Origin: CAXBMB01 sp052078155
GTDB lineage: Bacteria > Pseudomonadota > Alphaproteobacteria > Kiloniellales > DSM-21159
Reading direction: 5' to 3'
Assembly (NCBI GenBank): GCA_052078155.1
Contig: JBQJBP010000001.1
Span: 496,001-560,000, forward strand
DNA length: 64,000 nucleotides
Below the pieces are notes generated by a model. It had not been told where the DNA came from, did not search any database, and saw only the letters and a list, made by a program, of their open reading frames with translations. Numbering within the stretch: the first letter of the stretch is position 1; each line of letters opens with the position of its first letter. Shown here one piece after another: positions 9,366 to 18,970 of this stretch. The translations under genes and the position numbers were made by a program.

Positions 9366-9402
9366 AAAAAAGAGAGAGCCCGGATGGGACTCTCTCTTTT
9401 TT
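9366..9402. terminator. bidirectional terminator between RND operon and TerB-like gene
   Basis: A 13-bp perfect stem (arms 9366-9378 and 9390-9402) ends in an A run on the left and a T run on the right. It can terminate the plus-strand RND operon and the convergent minus-strand TerB-like gene. Confidence 0.85.
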
Positions 9403-9424
9403 CTTTTCGAAGGTGAACTTCGGG

Positions 9425-9856
9425 TCAGGACAGGGTCGGTGGCGCTATTTCCAGCAAGGTGGCAATTTCCTTGATGCGATAGCGCTCCGAGCGGGTGATT
9501 TCGCCGTCAGCCTTGGACAATTCATAGGCAATGCGCAGCATCAGGTGCGCTGATTCCGGATTATCCAAAATGGCGCGGATGGCGGAAATGGCCCGGGCGT
9601 GGCCCTTGGCAGGATCCTCCTGCAGTTCTTCAACATAGTCATTGAAGAGATCCACGGCTTCATGGGGATCAAAAGCCTTCAGCTCAGTCAGGGACTCCAG
9701 CATCTGGTCAATGCGCACCCGTTCCGGAAAGGTGACCACCCCGTCAGCAAGAGCAACCAGGGCACAGGTAGCCATGGTCGCCTCCAGAAAGGAGCGGTTG
9801 CGCACCCGAAGGGTTTGCTGTTCAAAGGCTTCTCGCAGCTGGCCGAAAATTGACAC
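9425..9856 (-). CDS. TerB-like family protein
   Basis: The 143-residue protein resembles the TerB/DjlA-N-terminal helical fold, shown by the paired segments CALVALADGVVTFPERVRID and YELSKADGEITRSERYRI. These are the acidic, possibly metal-binding helix-loop repeats typical of the family. TerB-fold proteins are found in tellurite-resistance clusters but also as stand-alone proteins at the membrane. No other ter genes are nearby, so tellurite resistance should not be assumed. The start is a GTG at 9856. It lies upstream of trmFO on the other side of a 96-base gap, reading in the same direction. Confidence 0.75.
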   Translation of the reverse strand: MSIFGQLREAFEQQTLRVRNRSFLEATMATCALVALADGVVTFPERVRIDQMLESLTELKAFDPHEAVDLFNDYVEELQEDPAKGHARAISAIRAILDNPESAHLMLRIAYELSKADGEITRSERYRIKEIATLLEIAPPTLS

Positions 9857-9952
9857 CTGTTCGGTCCTTTACTGAGTCCTCAAGACGTTATCGGGGTTGA
9901 GGATACTGAATTTCTTGTCCGGCTGCTTCGGTTTTTTTCACAGATGGCAAAC

Positions 9953-11299
9953 TTACTCTGCTGCCAGCTGCACGCTGTCCAGCCAGACGGCCAGGTCTTC
10001 AAGAGCTCTTTTGCTGTAAGCGGGTTTGCGATCCCGTTTTTTGAGCTTTTTGCCGTTGGGGCCAGGGCCAACGGGCGGAAAGAGCCCGAAATTCACGTTC
10101 ATGGGCTGAAAGGTATCAGCTTCAGCGCCACCGGTGATGTGGTTGACCAGGGCGCCCAAAGCGGTGGTCACGGGCGGCGGTGTCATCTCCCCGCCCAACC
10201 GTTCTGCTGCGGCCAGGCGGCCGTTGATCAGGCCCATGGCGGCACTTTCCACATAGCCCTCAACGCCGGTGATCTGTCCGGCAAAACGCAGACGCGGGTC
10301 TGCTTTCAGGCGCATCTGCCCGTCCAGTACCCGAGGCGAGTTGATGAAGGTGTTGCGGTGCAGACCGCCCAGGCGGGCAAATTCAGCCTTTTCCAGCCCT
10401 GGAATGGTGCGGAAGATCTCGACCTGCGCGCCGTACTTCATTTTGGTCTGGAAACCGACGATGTTGTAAAGCGTGCCCAGGGCATTGTCCTGGCGCAGCT
10501 GGATCACTGCATAGGGGGGCTCACTGGCATCGGGGTGACACAGGCCCACCGGTTTCATGGGACCAAAGCGCGGGGTATCGATACCCCGTTCCGCCATCAC
10601 CTCAATGGGCAGGCAGGCCTCGAAGTAGGGGGTGTCTTCCCATTCTTTGAACTCTGTCTTTTCTGCATCCAGCAGGGCCTGAATGAAGGTCTTGTACTGT
10701 TCTTCGTTCAGGCCGCAGTTCAGGTAGTCTTTGCCGTCGCCCTTGTCATAGCGGGACTGGAACCAGGCCCGGGACATGTCGATGGAGTCCCGATAGACAA
10801 TGGGCGCGATGGCGTCAAAGAAGGAAAGGGACTCTTCCCCGGTCAGCTGGCCGATGGCGTCACTGAGAGCCGGAGAGGTGAGGGGCCCGGTGGCGACCAC
10901 AACATTGTCCCAGTCTTCAGGCGGCAGTCCGGCAATCTCTTCACGCTCTATGCTGACCAGCGGGTGGGCGGTCAGAGCCTGGGTGACCCGGTCGGAAAAG
11001 TCATCTCTGTCGACTGCCAGGGCCCCGCCAGCGGGCACTTTGGCGGCATCGCCGCAGGCCATGACAAGGGAGTCACAGCGGCGCATTTCCTCGTGCAGCA
11101 AGCCCACTGCGTTGTTTTCCGCGTCGTCGGACCGGAAGGAATTGGAGCAAACCAGTTCGGCCAGACCTTCGGTATGATGCGCATCGGTTTTACGCACCGG
11201 GCGCATTTCATGCAGCACCACGGGGACCCCGGTCTGGGCAATTTGCCAGGTCGCTTCGCTGCCGGCCAGACCACCGCCAATGACATGAATGGGTTTCAT
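9953..11299 (-). CDS. trmFO: TrmFO, folate-dependent tRNA (uracil-54-C5)-methyltransferase
   Basis: TrmFO makes ribothymidine at position 54 of tRNA using methylenetetrahydrofolate and reduced FAD. The 448-residue product begins with the FAD-binding motif GGGLAGSEA at residues 8-16. It also contains typical family segments such as CSNSFRSDD, LNCGLNEEQY and GFQTKMKYG, and ends with a NFGLFPP region. Length is normal for the family. The ATG is preceded by an AAGG ribosome-binding site. It is transcribed alone or together with the TerB-like gene further along the same strand. The antisense strand has a long open frame that is only a codon-bias shadow. Confidence 0.96.
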   Translation of the reverse strand: MKPIHVIGGGLAGSEATWQIAQTGVPVVLHEMRPVRKTDAHHTEGLAELVCSNSFRSDDAENNAVGLLHEEMRRCDSLVMACGDAAKVPAGGALAVDRDDFSDRVTQALTAHPLVSIEREEIAGLPPEDWDNVVVATGPLTSPALSDAIGQLTGEESLSFFDAIAPIVYRDSIDMSRAWFQSRYDKGDGKDYLNCGLNEEQYKTFIQALLDAEKTEFKEWEDTPYFEACLPIEVMAERGIDTPRFGPMKPVGLCHPDASEPPYAVIQLRQDNALGTLYNIVGFQTKMKYGAQVEIFRTIPGLEKAEFARLGGLHRNTFINSPRVLDGQMRLKADPRLRFAGQITGVEGYVESAAMGLINGRLAAAERLGGEMTPPPVTTALGALVNHITGGAEADTFQPMNVNFGLFPPVGPGPNGKKLKKRDRKPAYSKRALEDLAVWLDSVQLAAE

Positions 11300-11684
11300 C
11301 GCTTTTTACCTTGGTTTTGGCCGGTCAGGCCCGGCTTGACGGCTGAGCCGATCAGCGGGGCTTGGCGGAATAGGGTGTTTCAGTTCAGTGCGCTTTGCCT
11401 GCAGGAACAGGGCGGTTTTTTTGCTGCTGACCGACGGTCTTTCACCTGCGCGGCCTGGGCTGTGTTCTCGTCGGCCCTTGAGATAAAGGAGCCTGCCGCT
11501 TCAGGCAAGGCAAGCGCCAGGCGAACCCCGAAAATAGGTCTGGTGTCAGGCCCATTCAAGCATTGGACAATCACCGGGCCACTTGGTCTTATGGACTGAC
11601 GGCTTGTGGGTCTTTTCAGCAGTACTGCACAGGCCCATAAAACGATAAGATAGAGTATAGCAGTTTTTTTAAGGATAAGGCGGC
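11300..11684. other. divergent intergenic region trmFO / PBP4-type peptidase
   Basis: This 385-base gap separates two divergent genes and should hold both promoters. The final part is AT-rich, with a TATAG-like hexamer about 30 bases ahead of the peptidase ribosome-binding site. A minus-strand open frame of 64 codons near 11380-11574 has no recognisable features and I do not call it. Confidence 0.4.
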
Positions 11685-13289
11685 ATGGCTTCCAGAGGTC
11701 GGGCAGAGGGCAAACACTTGCCCACCTTGGATTATCGGTTACGCAAACTGCCGGAACACAAGCTGTTCTTGCCGTCTTTGGCTCTGTTGTGCCTGGTGGC
11801 GCTCGCCTCCGTCTTCACCTCTCAGGCCGCAGCGCAGACGGCTGTGGACTTCAAACCACTGCAGGCTCTGGAAGCCAGAGGGGCTAAGGTCAGCGGATTG
11901 CTTGTGGACCTTGGCAGCGGCAAGGTCCTCTCGTCCTATCAGGCCGATCAACTTCTCTCACCGGCTTCCACCACCAAACTGGTGACTGCGGCCATGGCTT
12001 TGGACCGCTGGCCCGCCAAGAAACGCTTTTACACCAATCTCTATGCCCGTGGGCCGGTAAGCGACGGAAAACTGACCGGTGATCTGGTGTTGCAGGGCGG
12101 CGGCGATGCCACTCTGATAGATGAGCAGCTCTGGAGCCTGGCTCAAAGACTCTATGCCCTGGGCATTCGGGAGGTTTGGGGCGATTTGCGGGTGAATGTC
12201 TCGCGATTTGGCCAGGTGCCCTGCGGTATCAAGGATCGTTGCGACGCCTTGGAGCGCAGTCTCAATTCCTACGATGCACCGCTCAGTGCCCTGGGAGTGA
12301 ATTACTCCAACATGGCCGTGCAGGTGGCGCCGGGGGCCCAGGTCGGAGGCGCGGCATCGGTTGCCCCTTTGCCGTTCCAGCTGCCGTCTTTGTCGCTGGA
12401 TGTGAAGGTGTCCACCGATGGCAAGAAAGACAGCTTGCAGGCCGAACGGGTCAGTCTGGGGGATCAAAACCGCTTTGTGCTGCGTGGCAAGGTGAAAGAC
12501 AGTCGTAAACCCCGACTGGTCTACCGCTCCATTGCTGGGGCGGAGATCTACGCCGGGGAGATTTTCGCGCAACTCATGCGGCAGGCTGGTATTCTCTTCA
12601 CCGGGTCCGTGATCGTTGAACATGCCCCTCTGCCGGACAGCGACAAGCTTCTGTTGCAGTTTCCCGGCGCGCCGTTGCGCGACAGCCTGGCTTTGATGCT
12701 GGGCTTTTCCAACAACATCATTGCTGACACGCTGGCGCTCAACCTGTTGGTGGAACACCAGGAAGATCTGGCCAAGGAAAGCGCTGCGCCAGTAAAGCAG
12801 GGGCAGGAAGGTTTAAAACTGGCTGAAGCGGGAAAACTGCTGCAGGACTTCTTGCGTTACAACGTGGCCAAAAGCCGGTTTTCCGGCAAGAAGGCCAGTC
12901 AGGCAAAACTCTATGACGGGTCCGGCCTGACGCCGGAAAACCGCCTGTCCAGCCGGGATCTGGTCGGTTTGCTGGACCGCTTTTATCGCCGTACCGGAGA
13001 TTTCCCGGTCTTTTATGGCAGCCTGGTGGTGCCGGGGGAGAAGAGCAAACGCTCCGCCGTGCGTCGCTACAACAAGAAATGGCAGTACCGTCTGGCGGTA
13101 AAGACCGGCGGATTGAGTGAACCGGTCTCGGTCATCACCATTGCAGGCTATCTGCGCTTTGACGATGGAGGCTGGGGGGCCTTTGCCATGATGATCAACG
13201 GGGCCCCGGGCAAAACCATTGGGCGATGGGATGGCTTTGAGGCCATGGAAAAGAGCCTCATTCCGGCTTTTTCCATGGCTCGCAAGTGA
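11685..13289 (+). CDS. dacB: D-alanyl-D-alanine carboxypeptidase/endopeptidase, PBP4 type
   Basis: This periplasmic serine peptidase trims or cleaves peptidoglycan cross-links (S13 family). The 534-residue protein has a basic N-terminus and a hydrophobic signal at about residues 28-50 ending at an AQA-like site. The three penicillin-binding motifs are present: SxxK as S95-TT-K98 in PASTTKL, SxN as SNN near residue 342, and KTGG near 472. The insertion between the first two motifs fits the PBP4 multi-domain layout. The AAGG ribosome-binding site supports the ATG. It converges with the cyclase gene with only 9 bases between the stops. The symbol is used for family type; orthology to E. coli dacB is not proven. 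Confidence 0.88.
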   Translation: MASRGRAEGKHLPTLDYRLRKLPEHKLFLPSLALLCLVALASVFTSQAAAQTAVDFKPLQALEARGAKVSGLLVDLGSGKVLSSYQADQLLSPASTTKLVTAAMALDRWPAKKRFYTNLYARGPVSDGKLTGDLVLQGGGDATLIDEQLWSLAQRLYALGIREVWGDLRVNVSRFGQVPCGIKDRCDALERSLNSYDAPLSALGVNYSNMAVQVAPGAQVGGAASVAPLPFQLPSLSLDVKVSTDGKKDSLQAERVSLGDQNRFVLRGKVKDSRKPRLVYRSIAGAEIYAGEIFAQLMRQAGILFTGSVIVEHAPLPDSDKLLLQFPGAPLRDSLALMLGFSNNIIADTLALNLLVEHQEDLAKESAAPVKQGQEGLKLAEAGKLLQDFLRYNVAKSRFSGKKASQAKLYDGSGLTPENRLSSRDLVGLLDRFYRRTGDFPVFYGSLVVPGEKSKRSAVRRYNKKWQYRLAVKTGGLSEPVSVITIAGYLRFDDGGWGAFAMMINGAPGKTIGRWDGFEAMEKSLIPAFSMARK

Positions 13290-13298
13290 TCGTGCTGC

Positions 13299-14528
13299 CT
13301 ATCCGGCCAGCGTAAAGGCTTCCTGGGGCTCGCTGAAACCTTTCAGGTTGTGATGACCGAGAGATTTCAGGGGGCGGCGCAGGCACTTGGCAAGAGACTC
13401 CGAAAAGACCAATGGCGGATCCAGCTGCTTGGTCAGGTCTTCCAGACGGGCCACCAGATTGACCGAAGACCCGATGACGGTGAAGTCCAGGCGGTCAGCG
13501 GCCCCGACGTTGCCGTAGGTCATCCGGCCAATGTGCAGGGCAATTCCGGTGCGGATTTTCGGCTCCCGGCAATCGCCTTTGCGCAGATGGTTGAACTCTT
13601 CCAGAGCCGCAAGGGCTTCTTCCGCTGCTGACAGGGCCCGTTCGGCCGGTTCGTAACAGCGGATGCAGGCCCCGTCGGTCGGGAAAATGGCCAGAACCGC
13701 ATCTCCGATGAATTTCAAAATTTCCCCGCCGTGGCTTTCAATGGCATCACCCATGACCCCGAAGTAGCTGTTCAGCAGGGCGATCACCTCGTCCTGTTCC
13801 AATTCGCTGCTGAGGTCGGAAAAGTCGCGCATGTCCGACATCCAGAGCACCGCATTGATGTTCTGACCCTGTCCGCGGGTGATATCCCCGGCCAGCACCT
13901 GTTCTCCGGCGTTGCGCCCCACGTAGGTGTCCAGCAGGGTGCGGGCGGTACTTTTGGTTTCGATGATCTCCAGGGCACCGGCAAAGGCGGGCATCAGGAG
14001 ATCCACCACTGCCAGGTCACCGTCGCTGAAGCCACCGGGGCGGCGGGTGGACAGAGAAATGGCGTTGGGGTTCTTGTTCAGGGAGTAGGCCAGGGGGCGC
14101 ACGGTGTAATCGCTGTAGGCCTGATCCCGCAAATCATCCAGTACCGGAAAATCGTTGGGACAGTCCGGGCTTTCCAGCAGGCGCCGGATGGGGGCCGAGC
14201 CTTCATAGATCGGCTTGATGGGGCTGGCGTGATAGGCGTGGCTGTTGTCCACCCCGCGATGGCGGTCGATCTGAACGGCACCGCCCGCATCGGAGTTCCA
14301 CACCAGGGAACGGGCCTGGATTTGCGGATGCAGCTGCCGGATATGCAGGCTGCAGCGCTCCACCGGAATGCCCACTTCGCGCAGCTTGTTGCAGAACCCG
14401 GCGAAAAACAGGGTTGTCCGGGTCAACAGCCAACGGCCATCACCCAGAAGCCAGTCAAAAACGGGCTGCGCAGCCTCTCTGGCGCGCAAATCCCGATTGA
14501 TTTCAGTCACATTCATCATGACAGACAT
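13299..14528 (-). CDS. class III adenylate/guanylate cyclase
   Basis: The C-terminal ~200 residues form a class III nucleotide cyclase domain. The first metal aspartate is in WMSDMRDFS, the second in KFIGDAVLAIF, and the transition-state Asn/Arg helix reads GSSVNLVARLE. Lys in KFIGD and Asp in LDFTVIG match ATP-specific cyclases, so cAMP is the likely product. The N-terminal ~180 residues have no motif I know and probably sense a signal; there is no membrane segment, so the enzyme should be cytoplasmic. I chose the ATG at 14528, which has GAGG upstream, over a TTG at 14546. The product is 409 residues. Confidence 0.87.
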   Translation of the reverse strand: MSVMMNVTEINRDLRAREAAQPVFDWLLGDGRWLLTRTTLFFAGFCNKLREVGIPVERCSLHIRQLHPQIQARSLVWNSDAGGAVQIDRHRGVDNSHAYHASPIKPIYEGSAPIRRLLESPDCPNDFPVLDDLRDQAYSDYTVRPLAYSLNKNPNAISLSTRRPGGFSDGDLAVVDLLMPAFAGALEIIETKSTARTLLDTYVGRNAGEQVLAGDITRGQGQNINAVLWMSDMRDFSDLSSELEQDEVIALLNSYFGVMGDAIESHGGEILKFIGDAVLAIFPTDGACIRCYEPAERALSAAEEALAALEEFNHLRKGDCREPKIRTGIALHIGRMTYGNVGAADRLDFTVIGSSVNLVARLEDLTKQLDPPLVFSESLAKCLRRPLKSLGHHNLKGFSEPQEAFTLAG

Positions 14529-14992
14529 TAGGGACCTCTTTCCCAATCTTCCAAATCACAAAAACTTGGTCTCGTTAAAAAGACAGGTTGTTGGTTGTTC
14601 TGCTGGCCGTAAGGCGGAAAAGGTCAGGGGTATCCTCTTATCCAAACAGCGGACAAAGAGATCACAATGACCCTGCCAGCCTGATGGCAGCAGTGGGACG
14701 CAAGGTTGGGGCGGGCAGCTTCTTTTGGCTGTCCTGCCGAGGGTTGAAAGGTCATCTCTTCTGACAGAGATGTTAGAGGGTGTATCGCGGGTTGGTTCCA
14801 AGCACGGGCTCTCCCAACCAACCCAATCCCGTTCAAGGTGGCCTGCGCCACAGGGCGTCCAGCAATACCGGATCTGCTATAGAAAACGCCGGTGTTGCGA
14901 TCTACTGAGCGTTCAGCACAGGGAACAACCCCTGCGCATCTTCTTCGCCGTTATCCGGATTTGGCACCAAACCCGCACTCTGAAACTTGTGC
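14529..14992. other. intergenic region cyclase / uvrA, nothing recognised
   Basis: This 464-base stretch lies between the cyclase start and the uvrA stop. It contains small imperfect hairpins such as a CTGCC/GGCAG pair near 14673-14690. I see no RNA gene, no convincing short gene and no T-tract terminator for uvrA. Confidence 0.4.
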
Positions 14993-17935
14993 TCAGGCCC
15001 GCTTTTTGTCGCTGACCTTACCAAGATAGGGCTGCAGGTAACCGCCGGTGTAGCTGCCAGCGGTCTGAGCCACCGTCTCCGGTGTGCCCTGGGCCACAAT
15101 CTCACCACCGCCGTCGCCCCCATCCGGGCCCAGATCAATGATCCAGTCGGCGGTCTTGATGACTTCCAGATTGTGTTCGATCACCACCACTGTGTTGCCC
15201 TGATCCACCAGGGTTTGCAGCACCTCAAGCAGTTTTTTCACATCTTCGAAATGCAGACCCGTGGTGGGCTCATCCAGGATGTAGATGGTCTTGCCGGTTG
15301 AACGGCGGGAGAGTTCTTTGGAGAGCTTGACCCGCTGGGCTTCCCCGCCGGACAGGGTGGTGGCTGCCTGACCCACGTGAATGTAACCCAGACCCACCCG
15401 TTCCAGCGTTTCCATCTTGTTGCGGATGCTGGGGACGGCTTTGAAAAATTCAGCGGCTTCTTCAACGGTCATGTCCAGCACATCGGCGATGGACTTGCCC
15501 TTGAAGGTGACTTCCAGAGTTTCCCGGTTGTAGCGCTTACCCTTGCAGACATCACATTCCACATAGACATCCGGCAGGAAGTGCATCTCGATCTTGATGA
15601 CCCCGTCGCCCTGACAGGCTTCGCAGCGGCCGCCTTTGACGTTGAAGGAAAACCGCCCGGGTTTGTAGCCGCGTGCGTTTGATTCCGGCAGTCCGGCAAA
15701 CCAGTCCCGGATGGGAGAAAACGCGCCGGTATAGGTGGCGGGGTTGGAGCGGGGCGTGCGGCCGATGGCGGACTGATCAATCTCAATGATCTTGTCGAGA
15801 AACTCAGTTCCCTCCAGGCTTTCGAAGGGGAAGGCCTGATTGCGGTTGTTGTTGAGCCGTCGGGCCAGAGCGCGGTAGAGCGTTTCAATGGTCAGGGTGG
15901 ATTTGCCACTGCCAGACACGCCGGTCACACAGGTAAAGGTACCCAGCGGGATCTTCATGTCCACGTTCTTGAGATTGTTTCCGTGGGCTCCCTTGAGGAT
16001 CAGTTTCTGGCCTTTATGGCCCTTACGCCGTTTGGCTGGCACCTCAATCTGGCGCAGTCCGGTCAGGTATTGCCCGGTCAGACTCTGAGGTGTCTGCATC
16101 ACTTCTTCAGGGGTGCCTGCGGCGATGACTTCCCCGCCGTGCAGCCCGGCTTTGGGACCCATGTCGATCAGATAATCTGCCGCCCGGATGGCGTCTTCAT
16201 CATGTTCGACGACCACCACCGTGTTGCCCAGATCCCGCAGGCGGGTCAGGGTGTTGAGCAGGCGGTCATTGTCGCGCTGATGCAAACCGATGGAGGGCTC
16301 GTCGAGAACATAGAGCACCCCGGTCAGGCCAGACCCGATCTGGGAAGCCAGGCGAATGCGCTGACTTTCCCCGCCGGACAGGGTGCCGGAGGACCGGGAC
16401 AGGGTCAGATAGGTCAGCCCCACATCGCGCAGGAAATTCAGGCGCTCGCCAATCTCCTTCAGAATGCGATGGGCGATTTCCCGTTGTTTGTCGTTCAGCT
16501 GGGCTTCCAGACCTTCAAACCAGGTCCAGGCGTCGCCCACTGACAGCTGAGAGACTTCCCCCACGTGGTGACCGGCTATTTTGACGGCCAGGGCCTCTGG
16601 CTTCAGGCGATGACCGTTACAGGCATCACAGGCTCGGGTGGACTGGTACTTACCGATTTCCTCTCGGGCCCAGTCGCTGTCTGTCTCGCGCCAGCGACGC
16701 TCCAGATTGTTCACTACCCCTTCGAAGGCTTTCTTGGTTTCATAAGACCGCAGGCCGTCATCAAATTTCAGGGTGATGGCCTGTTTCTTGGTGCCAAACA
16801 GCAAGGCATCGCGAACTTTTTCCGGCAGATCCTGCCAGGGAGTGGTCAGTTTTTCGCCGTAGTGGGCCAGTACGGATTTCAGCGTCTGCAGGTAGTAGGG
16901 TGAACTGGTTTTTGACCAGGGGGCGATGGCGCCTTTTTCGCAGCTCAGTTCCGGCTGTGGGACAACGAGATCCGGATCGACAAAGGAGGTTTCCCCCAGA
17001 CCGTCGCAGGACGGGCAGGCGCCAAAAGGATTGTTGAACGAAAAGAGCCGGGGTTCGATCTCATCAATGGTGAAGCCGGATACGGGACAGGCAAAACGAG
17101 CGGAAAAGGTGGTGCGCTCCCCACTGTCAGCCGTTTCGGTAAAGGCCAGGCCATCGGATAATTCCAGGGCCGTCTCAAAGGAATCGGCCAGTCGGGTTTC
17201 GATGCCGTCGCGCACCACGAGCCGGTCGACCACCACCTCAATGTCGTGCTTTTTCTTCTTGTCCAGCTCAGGCGAGTCTTCCACCAGGTAGATTTCGCCG
17301 TCGATCTTGACCCGCTGGAAGCCGCGTTTTTGAAGATCAGCCAGCTCCTTTTTGTACTCGCCTTTGCGACCGCGCACGATGGGAGCCAGCAGGTAGAGGC
17401 GGGTGCCTTCCGCCATTTCCATGACCCGATCCACCATCTGGCTGATGGTCTGGCTTTGAATGGGCAGGCCGGTCGCCGGGGAATAGGGAACCCCAACACG
17501 GGCATAGAGCAGGCGCAGGTAGTCGTAGATCTCCGTTACCGTACCGACGGTGGAGCGGGGATTTTTGGAGGTGGTTTTCTGCTCGATGGAAATGGCAGGA
17601 GACAGACCTTCGATGTGATCAACATCGGGCTTTTGCATCATTTCCAGAAACTGCCGGGCATAGGCCGACAGGGATTCCACATAGCGCCGCTGACCTTCGG
17701 CATAAATGGTGTCAAACGCCAGGGAAGACTTGCCGGAGCCGGACAGGCCTGTGATCACCACCAGCTTGTCCCGGGGCAGGGTGACAGTGATGTTTTTCAG
17801 GTTGTGCTCTCTGGCTCCCCGAACTTCGATGCGGGGGCCGGAAAGAAGGGAAGAGCCTGAAGAGACGCCGGAAGAAGCCGAGGACATGGTCGCGTGCACT
17901 TTGATTGTTGTTTTCGTGAGTTCTTTGCCTGTCAT
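14993..17935 (-). CDS. uvrA: excinuclease ABC subunit A
   Basis: UvrA is the damage-sensing ATPase of nucleotide excision repair. The 980-residue protein has two ABC ATPase halves: Walker A sequences GLSGSGKSS near the N-terminus and GVSGSGKST in the second half, signatures LSGGESQRIRLA and LSGGEAQRVKLS, and Walker B sequences followed by DEPS and DEPT. Zinc-finger cysteine pairs are visible, including CEACQGD and CDVCKG in the second half. The N-terminus carries a Ser-rich leader before IEVRGAREHNLKNI. The ATG at 17935 adds 16 residues relative to a second ATG at 17887; neither has a strong ribosome-binding site. I found no alphaproteobacterial SOS box (GTTC-N7-GTTC) in the upstream region. 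Confidence 0.97.
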   Translation of the reverse strand: MTGKELTKTTIKVHATMSSASSGVSSGSSLLSGPRIEVRGAREHNLKNITVTLPRDKLVVITGLSGSGKSSLAFDTIYAEGQRRYVESLSAYARQFLEMMQKPDVDHIEGLSPAISIEQKTTSKNPRSTVGTVTEIYDYLRLLYARVGVPYSPATGLPIQSQTISQMVDRVMEMAEGTRLYLLAPIVRGRKGEYKKELADLQKRGFQRVKIDGEIYLVEDSPELDKKKKHDIEVVVDRLVVRDGIETRLADSFETALELSDGLAFTETADSGERTTFSARFACPVSGFTIDEIEPRLFSFNNPFGACPSCDGLGETSFVDPDLVVPQPELSCEKGAIAPWSKTSSPYYLQTLKSVLAHYGEKLTTPWQDLPEKVRDALLFGTKKQAITLKFDDGLRSYETKKAFEGVVNNLERRWRETDSDWAREEIGKYQSTRACDACNGHRLKPEALAVKIAGHHVGEVSQLSVGDAWTWFEGLEAQLNDKQREIAHRILKEIGERLNFLRDVGLTYLTLSRSSGTLSGGESQRIRLASQIGSGLTGVLYVLDEPSIGLHQRDNDRLLNTLTRLRDLGNTVVVVEHDEDAIRAADYLIDMGPKAGLHGGEVIAAGTPEEVMQTPQSLTGQYLTGLRQIEVPAKRRKGHKGQKLILKGAHGNNLKNVDMKIPLGTFTCVTGVSGSGKSTLTIETLYRALARRLNNNRNQAFPFESLEGTEFLDKIIEIDQSAIGRTPRSNPATYTGAFSPIRDWFAGLPESNARGYKPGRFSFNVKGGRCEACQGDGVIKIEMHFLPDVYVECDVCKGKRYNRETLEVTFKGKSIADVLDMTVEEAAEFFKAVPSIRNKMETLERVGLGYIHVGQAATTLSGGEAQRVKLSKELSRRSTGKTIYILDEPTTGLHFEDVKKLLEVLQTLVDQGNTVVVIEHNLEVIKTADWIIDLGPDGGDGGGEIVAQGTPETVAQTAGSYTGGYLQPYLGKVSDKKRA

Positions 17936-18360
17936 CCCGGATAAACCGAGCCGACAGAAAAGCCTTTTCCCCCAGCCAGATCACAGAGTGGCGCGGAAGA
18001 TCAGGATCGAATTCAGAGTTCTTGGAAAGGAATGCTTCCTTGTGACGCCACTATGGCCGATGTCCCGTCCTTTGACCACCAGAATGTGAGTACAAAAGGG
18101 AAACATCCTGACAGCTTTGTCAGGAGAGCGTCACAGCCTTCCTTTTCTGCCGTCATCCTTTGAAAGACCCTGTCTGCCTGCCATCTGATCCGCCAGGAAA
18201 AGAAGTCAACCCAGCGGAAGACTGCAGGTCTTTGAAAGTAAGGTCAAAGCCAGGGTTATCAAGCCTTCCTGCCGGTCAGCAGTGTCTTGAAGGCGCGGAA
18301 GAGGCCTGAGGCCTGGTGAAGGTGTCCGGCCTTGGGGAAAGAAAAGGGAAGGGACCAGCG
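17936..18360. other. divergent region upstream of uvrA
   Basis: This 425-base gap separates uvrA from a small plus-strand gene and must hold the uvrA promoter. An 8-bp perfect inverted repeat lies at 18106-18125 with a 4-base loop. No SOS operator pattern was found by eye on either strand. Confidence 0.4.
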
Positions 18361-18627
18361 ATGTCAGCAGAGCAGCGATTGAAACCTCTTGTGACTTTGG
18401 CTGATGTTAAGCTGGAACCTGCCAGGGAAGATCGTGCCGCCCGGCTGGCTTTTACCTTTTCCCTCAAAGGCGAGGGGGGGCAGGCGCTCATTTGCATGAC
18501 AGTTCCCTGCCAGGACGGGGAAACCCTTGCCAGTTTGGGGGAGGCTGCCTGGATATCGTTGGAATCTTTCCTGTCAGCCGCTCAGGTGGCCGTCCACTTC
18601 ACAGCAGATACGCACGCACCTGCCTGA
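18361..18627 (+). CDS. small hypothetical protein upstream of ssb
   Basis: This is an 88-residue open frame with an AAGGGA ribosome-binding site 6 bases before the ATG. The product is soluble with no signal or membrane segment, and its composition is natural (MSAEQRLKPLVTLADVKLEP at the N-terminus). I recognise no domain. It lies between uvrA and ssb on the ssb strand, but the 343-base gap to ssb argues against tight co-transcription. The ribosome-binding site and codon use are the only evidence that it is real. Confidence 0.45.
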   Translation: MSAEQRLKPLVTLADVKLEPAREDRAARLAFTFSLKGEGGQALICMTVPCQDGETLASLGEAAWISLESFLSAAQVAVHFTADTHAPA

Positions 18628-18970
18628 CGGCTGCTTAACACTTGCTTGATTAGGGACGCAGCGCTAGCCGCGGTGTTCGGCAGGGCTTCTGCTGGGTCTT
18701 CCGCAGTGGGGGCCGATGGTTCTGCTTGTCAGCTGGGTCGTCTTTTCCACAACGATGTCCGTTTTCTGTGCTGGAGCCTTCTCGGGCTTTTCTCTAAGCT
18801 GCCTGCCAATCATTCAGTAAACAGCTGCTCAAAGCGGAAGTGCCGAACCGGCCGGATCCTCTGTGAGCGCTGGTTTTCAATCCAACAGGCGACGGTCTCC
18901 CCGTTTCAACGGGATCACCTTTAAGTTTCAGGTGGCAAGAGCGTCGGTGTCGTGTGAAGGCTAAGGGACT
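18628..18970. other. ssb upstream region
   Basis: This 343-base non-coding stretch should contain the ssb promoter. I see no clear sigma-70 pair, SOS box or RNA gene. The ssb ribosome-binding site (AAGGGA) is at its right end. Confidence 0.4.

Noticed and set aside
9944..11599. A 551-codon open frame antisense to trmFO
   Set aside because: It overlaps trmFO along its whole length and has no recognisable domain.
17936..18970. SOS (LexA) operator for uvrA or ssb
   Set aside because: No GTTC-N7-GTTC pair or its complement was found by eye in the upstream regions.
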